Of a DNA stretch of 19,799 nucleotides, positions 14,386 through 19,799 are shown piece by piece. This DNA is from Acidobacteriota bacterium (GTDB lineage Bacteria > Acidobacteriota > Vicinamibacteria > Marinacidobacterales > SMYC01). The notes beneath the pieces were generated by a model. It saw only the letters and a program-made list of their open reading frames with translations. It did no database searches and had not been told where the DNA came from. The stretch covers positions 1 to 19,799 of the forward strand of contig JAJCXL010000331.1 of NCBI GenBank assembly GCA_029263435.1. Direction: 5' to 3'. A program made the translations under genes and the position numbers. Every line of letters begins with the position of its first letter. Positions within the stretch are counted from its first letter, which is position 1.

Positions 14386-14408
14386 TCGGCCGGCTTCGGG
14401 CTTTTTTT
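14368..14408 (+). terminator. Rho-independent terminator after the protease pair
   Basis: AAGCCCGA (14368-14375) pairs perfectly with TCGGGCTT (14396-14403) across a 20-nt loop that contains the stop codon, followed by five more T residues. The T-tract runs straight into the -35 box of the uvrA promoter. Confidence 0.7.
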
Positions 14409-14435
14409 GACCGAGCCCTCCGTTCAAGCTAGATT
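14407..14435 (+). promoter_or_regulatory. uvrA: Sigma-70-type promoter for uvrA
   Basis: TTGACC (14407-14412), 17-bp spacer, TAGATT (14430-14435). The usual distance from the -10 box puts the transcript start near 14442, 3 nt before the GTG start codon. No SOS/LexA-like palindrome was recognised near it. Confidence 0.55.
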
Positions 14436-14444
14436 CGCGTCACC

Positions 14445-17294
14445 GTGGAGCCAGATCGGATCGTCGTCAGGGGCGCGCGCCAGCACAACCTGAAAAACAT
14501 CACCGTCGAGATTCCGAAGAAAAAGCTCGTCGTTTTTTGCGGCGTCTCCGGCTCCGGAAAATCGTCTCTCGCCTTCGACACGCTATACGCGGAAGGCCAG
14601 CGTCGCTACGTAGAGTCTTTGTCGAGCTATGCGCGGCAGTTTCTCGGGCAGATGGACAAGCCGCTCTACGACACCATTCGCGGTTTGTCGCCGACGATCT
14701 CGGTCGACCAGAAGTCGTCGAGCCACAACCCACGCTCCACCGTAGGCACGATTACGGAGATCTATGACTATTTGCGGGTGCTGTTCGCCCGCATCGGCAC
14801 CCTCACGTGCTTCAAATGCGGTCGTCCGGTAGCGAAACAGACGCCCCAGCAAGTGGTGGACGAAGTCGTCGCCATTCCATCCGGCTCCCGGTTTCACGTC
14901 CTCGCTCCTCTGGTGAGTGCCCGCAAGGGCGCCCACAAATCCGTGCTTGACAAGGCTCGTCGCAGCGGGTTCTCCCGGGTCCGGGTCGACGGGGTGATCC
15001 GCTCGCTCGAGGACGACATCGTCATCGACAAGAACAAGAAGCACGATATCGAGATCGTCGTCGATAGGCTCATCGCGAAGCCGGAGCTTTCCGACAGCGC
15101 GCGCTCCCGGCTCAACGATTCCGTGGAGACCGCGCTCAAGATCGGTGGGGGAGTGCTCATCGTGCATCGGGACAAAGAGCCGGATTTGCTCTTCTCGGAG
15201 CATCAGGCCTGCCACCACTGCGGAATCTCTTTTCCCGAGCTGTCGCCACAACTGTTCTCGTTCAACTCGCCGCAAGGCATGTGCCCGGCCTGCAACGGGC
15301 TCGGCACCAAAGCCGAGATGGACGAAGAGCTCATGGTGCCCGATCCGACGTTGAGCATCAACGCCGGCGCGGTGAAACCGTGGGGAGTGGTCGAAGAAAA
15401 AGGAGGTTGGCGCGCGGCGGTCATTCGCTCGCTGGCCCGACACTACAAGCTCGATCTCGCCGCGCCTTGGAAGAAGCTGTCACCGACCCACCGCCGGGTC
15501 GTCCTCTACGGAAACGACGATGAGAAGATCACCGTGCGTCGAGGACGACGTTCGTTCAAGACTCGCTTCGAGGGCCTGATCCCGATCCTCATGCGACGCA
15601 TGAAAGAGACTCAGTCGGAATCGGTGCGCAAGCATTACGCGCTGTTCATGTCGACGAAGCCCTGCTCGACGTGCGGCGGGGCTCGGCTGCGCCCCGAAGC
15701 GCTCTCGGTCCGGGTGGGCGGGCAGTCCTTGGCGGAGCTCGCGGCGACCTCGATCGACGATGCGTTCTTGTTCGCGACGACGATCGTGCTCGAAGGTACC
15801 GACGCGCTCATCGGCGCCGAGCTCTTGAAAGAGATCATCAACCGGCTCCGGTTTCTACGCGATGTGGGTCTCGGCTATCTGACGCTCAACCGGCTGGCGC
15901 CGACGCTTTCAGGCGGGGAGTCGCAACGCATCCGTCTCGCGAGCCAGATTGGCTCCGAGCTCACCGGCGTCGTTTACATCCTGGACGAGCCTTCGATCGG
16001 GCTCCATCCGAGAGATAACGAGAGACTCTTGGGCGCTCTCAGGCACCTGCGCGACATGGGGAACACCGTCGTCGTGGTCGAGCATGACCGAGAGACGATC
16101 GAGGCCGCGGACCACGTGATCGATTTCGGTCCCGGCGCGGGCGTGCACGGAGGCCATGTCGTCGCGACCGGCCAGGCCCATGAGCTCACCCACGAGCCGC
16201 GATCGCTCACCGGTCAGTACTTGTCCGGCAGCCTCTCGATCGAGATGAGGCCCGAGCGACGCCGTCCCTCGAAACGCATGCTCGAGATTCGCGGTGCTCG
16301 CGCGAACAACTTGAAGAACATCGACGTCAAGCTCCCGCTCGGAGTGCTCGTGGGCGTCACGGGCGTTTCCGGCGCCGGAAAGAGCACCCTCGTCAACGAG
16401 ATCTTGTATCCGGCGCTCGCCCGTGCTCTCCATCGCTCGGATGCCCAGCCGGGCGCCCATCGGTTGATCCGTGGGCTGGATCATCTCGATAAGGTCATCG
16501 ACATCGATCAGTCTCCGATCGGCCGCACCCCACGCTCCAATCCCGCGACCTATACGAAGGCTTTCGACGAGATCCGGAGCTTCTTCGCCAATCTGCCGGA
16601 GTCGCGCGCACGCGGCTACGCGCCGGGTCGGTTCTCGTTCAACGTCAAAGGCGGAAGATGTGAGCACTGCACCGGCGACGGAGTCATTCAAGTCGAGATG
16701 CACTTTCTCGCGGACGTCTACGTTCCGTGCCAGGAGTGCCACGGGCGGCGTTTCAACGACGCGACCCTCGAGGTGAAGTACAAGGGCTTGTCGATTGCGG
16801 AAGTGTTGGATCGCACCGTGTCCGAGGCGTTCGAGCTGTTCGAGCACCATCCGAACATCCGGCGGGTGCTCGAGACGTTGACGGATGTCGGGCTCGGCTA
16901 CATTCGGTTGGGACAAAGCTCGCCGACGCTCTCCGGTGGCGAGGCGCAGCGGGTGAAGCTGTCTCGAGAGCTCGCCAAGCGCTCGACCGGGCGGACGTTC
17001 TACATTTTGGATGAGCCGACCACCGGGCTTCACTTTCACGATATCGCGAAGCTCTTGGCGGTGCTCCAGACTCTGGTCGATGGGGGCAATACGGTCTTGG
17101 TCATCGAGCACAATCTCGACGTCATCAGGACCGCCGATTACCTCATCGATCTCGGTCCGGAAGGGGGGGACCAAGGGGGGCAGGTCGTCGCCACCGGAAC
17201 CCCTGAAGAGGTCGCCGCCAACTCCTCTTCACACACCGGCCGTGCGCTCCGAGACGTTTTGGGCGCCGTGGTCCAAGAGGCGGCGGCGCACTGA
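14445..17294 (+). CDS. uvrA: Excinuclease ABC subunit A
   Basis: 949 residues, full family length, starting at GTG 14445; the following RIVVRGARQHNLKNI matches the normal UvrA N-terminus. Two ABC ATPase modules are present. Module I has Walker A GVSGSGKS (33-40), signature LSGGESQRIRLAS (about 488) and Walker B YILDEPSIGLHPRD. Module II has GVSGAGKST (about 638), LSGGEAQRVKLS (about 828) and YILDEPTTGLHFHD. The insertion and C-terminal zinc modules are visible: CHHC with CPAC, and CEHC with CQEC separated by 19 residues. SSHNPRSTVGTITEIYDYLR belongs to the conserved first-module region. UvrA dimers find bulky DNA damage and load UvrB in nucleotide excision repair. There is no ribosome-binding site; the promoter position suggests a nearly leaderless message. 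The next gene follows after 12 nt. Confidence 0.98.
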   Translation: MEPDRIVVRGARQHNLKNITVEIPKKKLVVFCGVSGSGKSSLAFDTLYAEGQRRYVESLSSYARQFLGQMDKPLYDTIRGLSPTISVDQKSSSHNPRSTVGTITEIYDYLRVLFARIGTLTCFKCGRPVAKQTPQQVVDEVVAIPSGSRFHVLAPLVSARKGAHKSVLDKARRSGFSRVRVDGVIRSLEDDIVIDKNKKHDIEIVVDRLIAKPELSDSARSRLNDSVETALKIGGGVLIVHRDKEPDLLFSEHQACHHCGISFPELSPQLFSFNSPQGMCPACNGLGTKAEMDEELMVPDPTLSINAGAVKPWGVVEEKGGWRAAVIRSLARHYKLDLAAPWKKLSPTHRRVVLYGNDDEKITVRRGRRSFKTRFEGLIPILMRRMKETQSESVRKHYALFMSTKPCSTCGGARLRPEALSVRVGGQSLAELAATSIDDAFLFATTIVLEGTDALIGAELLKEIINRLRFLRDVGLGYLTLNRLAPTLSGGESQRIRLASQIGSELTGVVYILDEPSIGLHPRDNERLLGALRHLRDMGNTVVVVEHDRETIEAADHVIDFGPGAGVHGGHVVATGQAHELTHEPRSLTGQYLSGSLSIEMRPERRRPSKRMLEIRGARANNLKNIDVKLPLGVLVGVTGVSGAGKSTLVNEILYPALARALHRSDAQPGAHRLIRGLDHLDKVIDIDQSPIGRTPRSNPATYTKAFDEIRSFFANLPESRARGYAPGRFSFNVKGGRCEHCTGDGVIQVEMHFLADVYVPCQECHGRRFNDATLEVKYKGLSIAEVLDRTVSEAFELFEHHPNIRRVLETLTDVGLGYIRLGQSSPTLSGGEAQRVKLSRELAKRSTGRTFYILDEPTTGLHFHDIAKLLAVLQTLVDGGNTVLVIEHNLDVIRTADYLIDLGPEGGDQGGQVVATGTPEEVAANSSSHTGRALRDVLGAVVQEAAAH

Positions 17295-17306
17295 CGTGAG
17301 CTCGAC

Positions 17307-19172
17307 ATGAGCTGGGCGGCTGCCTTGCTCGTGGCGATGACTCATGTCGTGACCGCATCCCAGCTCAGAGAGCTGGGCACCGGGGACGACGCACGGGTGG
17401 TGCCGGGGCTCGAGCGCCTCGTCTATCACTTGCTGGAACAACGCGATCGGTTTCCCGACGGGATGACCCCACCCGCGATCGAAGAAGAGCTCGCGGCGAG
17501 CCTCGAAGCGCTCGAGCGATTGGCGCCGTCGGAGGCGATCGGTCCTGCGCGGGCGGTGCTCGCGCGCACCCCATGTCAGAGAGCTTGCTGGGCCGCCCGA
17601 CGCATCGTGTCTCGCCGGGGCGAGGTGGGGCTCATCCGGCAAGGCCTCGACGATTACTTCGCGGCTCCTGATGCTTGGCACCGAGTACTCGCCTCCGCCG
17701 CCCGAGCTACCGGTGACGTCCGTCTCCGAGACTTTGCTCCAGAGCTCGCGTCAGCAGACGCAGCTCACGTCGCCCCGCGAGCTCCGGTCTCCGAACGTCT
17801 CCGTCGCTCGCGGATCGCTCTCGCCGCCGGCGTCGACGCCTCAGACGTGCTGCATCTCGAAGCCCGGCCCGACACGCTCCGGGGTCTCATCGAGCGGGAC
17901 GCCTCGTCACTCGCACACGTCCTCATCGAGCCTCAACAGCTAGCCGGGCTCTATCCCTATCTCGCGTGGTCGCGGCACCGAGCGGTGCGAGAGCGCTTGT
18001 TCGAGGCGTCCGCAGCTCGCGCTCCGGCGCTTCGGGCGCTGCTTCTGTCGCCGGCTCCCACCGCTGGTGACAAGACCCGCTATGCCGAGAGCATGGAAGA
18101 CGCTTGGGCGGAGGCCATCGCCGCCGGGGCCTATGAGGCATTGAAGGAAGCGCTCGGAGAGCCCGCGCTCGTGGCATTCATTCACCGCACGGAGTCCCCG
18201 GCCGCCCTCAGTCGGATACCACTTCCCGAAGCGCGCGAGCGTCTGATCTCTTTGGGGACGCCCGCCTCGATCGACGCGTTGTCGATCCGCCCGGACCGCG
18301 TGCTCGCCATGGGCGCGGCACGGGCGCTCCTCCAGTCCCCGGATCGCGAGCTCCGCGCAAGCGCGACGGCGCTATGGCTGCGGCTCGGGGCGCCCGGCTC
18401 GAGTGCGCTGTTGAACGATCTCGCTCTAGCCGACGAGCTCCCTAGATTCTTGGGCGCGGTTATCGAAGCGCCCGTCTCACCGACGCTCACCGCACGAGCC
18501 CTTCGAAAGGCGGCGGAGCGGGTGGGGTCTTCGCCGGAGGCCGTCGCAGCGATGACACACTTCCATCGGCTCGATCCGGTGGCTTTTCTCGACTGGCTCG
18601 ACCCGCGCGTCTCCTCCGCGCTCCGGGAGCGGGCGCAGTTCGTCATGTCGTTATCGGGGGATCCGAGCCGGCTCCCGCTCTTGATCGAGCTCGCGGTGCT
18701 GGGTGGCGGCTCGCCGGTGAGCCGCGAAGCCGGGTTTCGGGGACTGGCGGAGCAAGACCTCGGGCGTTTCGACAAACGACTCCACCGTTTGGCGGGAGAC
18801 TCCGATCGATCGATTCGGTATCAGACCTCGCTCGCGTTGACGCCGACCGGCGAGGGCTTCGCGCTCCGGCTCCTATTGGCGGAGCTCGATGAAACGGATG
18901 CTCGCGCCGCGCTGAGAGCTCGTCTCGCGATCGAGCGGCTGGCGCCGGGAAGAGCGCGCGCAATTCTCGAGTCCATGGTGCTCGACCAGACGATCACGTC
19001 GTTCGGCACCCGGCGCTACCTGGAGCTGGGCCCGGCGCCCGAAGAAGTGCGGGAGCTCATCTGGAGTCGTCTCGAGCCTCTCGTCTCGGCGCTCGAGCCC
19101 GGGGCTCTCGAGTTGGCGGCGAGACTCGGCCATCCGAAGGCCGTCGCCGCCGTCGAGCGTTACTTGCGCTGA
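17307..19172 (+). CDS. Exported helical-repeat (HEAT-like) protein of unknown function
   Basis: 621 residues starting 12 nt after uvrA, so probably co-transcribed. The N-terminus (SWAAALLVAMTHVVTASQ) could be a short signal peptide with cleavage near residue 17, although it lacks a positive charge; ATG 17337 would remove it. The rest is almost wholly alpha-helical, rich in Ala, Leu, Arg and Glu. It shows repeated helix pairs with spaced Leu/Ala and Asp/Pro turns, for example SPDRELRASATALWLRLGAP, GDPSRLPLLIELAVLGGGSP and GDSDRSIRYQTSLALTPTG. This resembles HEAT or PBS-lyase-like repeats, which make protein-binding solenoids. No catalytic motif is seen and the family is not recognised. It begins at ATG 17307 with only a weak ribosome site. 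Linkage to uvrA may be positional only. Confidence 0.82.
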   Translation: MSWAAALLVAMTHVVTASQLRELGTGDDARVVPGLERLVYHLLEQRDRFPDGMTPPAIEEELAASLEALERLAPSEAIGPARAVLARTPCQRACWAARRIVSRRGEVGLIRQGLDDYFAAPDAWHRVLASAARATGDVRLRDFAPELASADAAHVAPRAPVSERLRRSRIALAAGVDASDVLHLEARPDTLRGLIERDASSLAHVLIEPQQLAGLYPYLAWSRHRAVRERLFEASAARAPALRALLLSPAPTAGDKTRYAESMEDAWAEAIAAGAYEALKEALGEPALVAFIHRTESPAALSRIPLPEARERLISLGTPASIDALSIRPDRVLAMGAARALLQSPDRELRASATALWLRLGAPGSSALLNDLALADELPRFLGAVIEAPVSPTLTARALRKAAERVGSSPEAVAAMTHFHRLDPVAFLDWLDPRVSSALRERAQFVMSLSGDPSRLPLLIELAVLGGGSPVSREAGFRGLAEQDLGRFDKRLHRLAGDSDRSIRYQTSLALTPTGEGFALRLLLAELDETDARAALRARLAIERLAPGRARAILESMVLDQTITSFGTRRYLELGPAPEEVRELIWSRLEPLVSALEPGALELAARLGHPKAVAAVERYLR

Positions 19173-19198
19173 CGCGAGCAACGAGCCGGCGTCGTTTT
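19171..19198 (+). terminator. Weak terminator candidate before the rhomboid gene
   Basis: GACGC (19171-19175) can pair with GCGTC (19189-19193) across 13 nt, followed by GTTTTAG. The stem is short and the T-tract only four long. It overlaps the stop of the helical-repeat gene. Confidence 0.25.
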
Positions 19199-19221
19199 AG
19201 CGCTGTGCTAAGCTCGAATTC

Positions 19222-19799
19222 ATGTCGAGTTATCGGCCGAGGGCCGGTTTCAGCTTCGGCGGGCCGATCACGCCCGCCGTGAAGAACCTCATCATCGCGA
19301 ATATGGTCGCGATGTTGGCGCAGGTGCTCATCCCGTTCATCGGGCCGTCCGCGTCCTCTCCCGGGGTGTTCTCGCTCGTCCCCCCGCTCGTCCTCCCGTG
19401 GAATTTCCAGATCTGGCGGTTGGGCACGTACATGTTCTTGCATGGCGGACTGAGTCATCTTTTTTGGAACATGCTCGCGCTGTTCATGTTCGGCTGTGCG
19501 ATCGAGCGACAGTGGGGCACGCGATCGTTTTACCGCTACTACTTCTTGTGCGGGCTCGGCGGCGCCGTCTTCTCTTTGATCCCCTACGGGCCGTTTTGGT
19601 CGACGCCCATCATTGGAGCCTCGGGCGCGGTGTACGGCATCTTGCTCGCGTTCGGGGTGCTGTTTCCTTATCGCGAGATCCTCGTCTTCCTGATGTTTCC
19701 GGTGCAGGCACGCTACCTCGTCACCGTCTTCGGCTTCATCGCTTTCGTGAGCTCGGTGTCGGGAGGAGAAGGGGTTGCCCACGTCGTTCACTTGGGCGG
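19222..19799 (+). CDS. Rhomboid-family intramembrane serine protease (3' end outside window)
   Basis: 192 complete codons from ATG 19222 to the window edge, with no stop. The family motifs are clear: FLHGGLSHLFWNMLALFMFG (72-91, the HxxxN-type region of helix 2), the catalytic serine 134 in GASGAVYG, and the catalytic His190 in VAHVVHLGG at the very end of the visible part. Five hydrophobic segments are seen and the sixth should follow. Rhomboids cut transmembrane helices inside the inner membrane; the substrate here is unknown. The short polar N-terminus and VKNLIIANM before the first helix are typical of the small bacterial type. No ribosome-binding site is visible; a TTAGC/GCTAA inverted repeat (19197-19211) lies just upstream. 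It is 49 nt from the previous gene. Confidence 0.93.
   Translation, partial: MSSYRPRAGFSFGGPITPAVKNLIIANMVAMLAQVLIPFIGPSASSPGVFSLVPPLVLPWNFQIWRLGTYMFLHGGLSHLFWNMLALFMFGCAIERQWGTRSFYRYYFLCGLGGAVFSLIPYGPFWSTPIIGASGAVYGILLAFGVLFPYREILVFLMFPVQARYLVTVFGFIAFVSSVSGGEGVAHVVHLG

Noticed and set aside
15909..17174. Long (421-codon) minus-strand frame inside uvrA
   Set aside because: Shadow of the uvrA reading frame in a GC-rich genome; uvrA motifs are intact on the plus strand.

Overview
The window is GC-rich and mostly protein-coding, with one gene-poor stretch of about 2.9 kb (7.5-10.4 kb) broken only by a glycosyltransferase gene. The gene set suggests a Gram-negative, Deltaproteobacteria/Myxococcota-like or other deep-branching bacterium: a sigma-54 activator, a ferredoxin-dependent 2-oxoacid oxidoreductase with fused gamma-alpha subunit, exported HtrA-type proteases and an HD-GYP protein. 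This placement is inference; there is no rRNA or other marker gene to settle it.

Left part (1-7.5 kb, all on the minus strand): a partial GntR-type regulator runs off the left edge. Upstream of it lie a GAF/HD-GYP protein (probable c-di-GMP phosphodiesterase), an EamA transporter, the korA-korB pair for a 2-oxoacid:ferredoxin oxidoreductase with a clear terminator, and a sigma-54 enhancer-binding response regulator with no kinase gene beside it.

Middle part (7.5-10.4 kb): this is the unusual region. I read three sigma-54 (-24/-12) promoter candidates, on both strands, close to the sigma-54 activator gene. One lies directly at the start of a glycosyltransferase gene. The other two share the upstream arrangement CATAAA-(2 or 4 nt)-GYTTAC-(35 or 36 nt)-TTGGCA, and neither is followed by a convincing protein gene. 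One would start a minus-strand transcript whose 5' end can pair over 15 bp with sequence about 130 nt downstream, next to an anti-Shine-Dalgarno 8-mer. The other would transcribe a tandem pair of structured elements of about 88 nt. The differences between the two copies mostly swap G-U for Watson-Crick pairs in a way that fits only plus-strand RNA. My main hypothesis is that these are sigma-54-controlled non-coding RNAs, possibly controlled by the neighbouring activator.

Right part (10.4-19.8 kb, plus strand): class I fructose-bisphosphate aldolase with its own promoter and terminator; a two-gene unit of a DegP/HtrA-type protease and an overlapping paralogue that has lost catalytic residues; uvrA, whose promoter predicts an almost leaderless mRNA; an exported helical-repeat protein; and a rhomboid protease cut by the right edge.

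Start codons were chosen from ribosome-binding sites and promoter positions and several differ from the longest open frame. All regulatory and RNA calls were made by eye, without searches or folding software.
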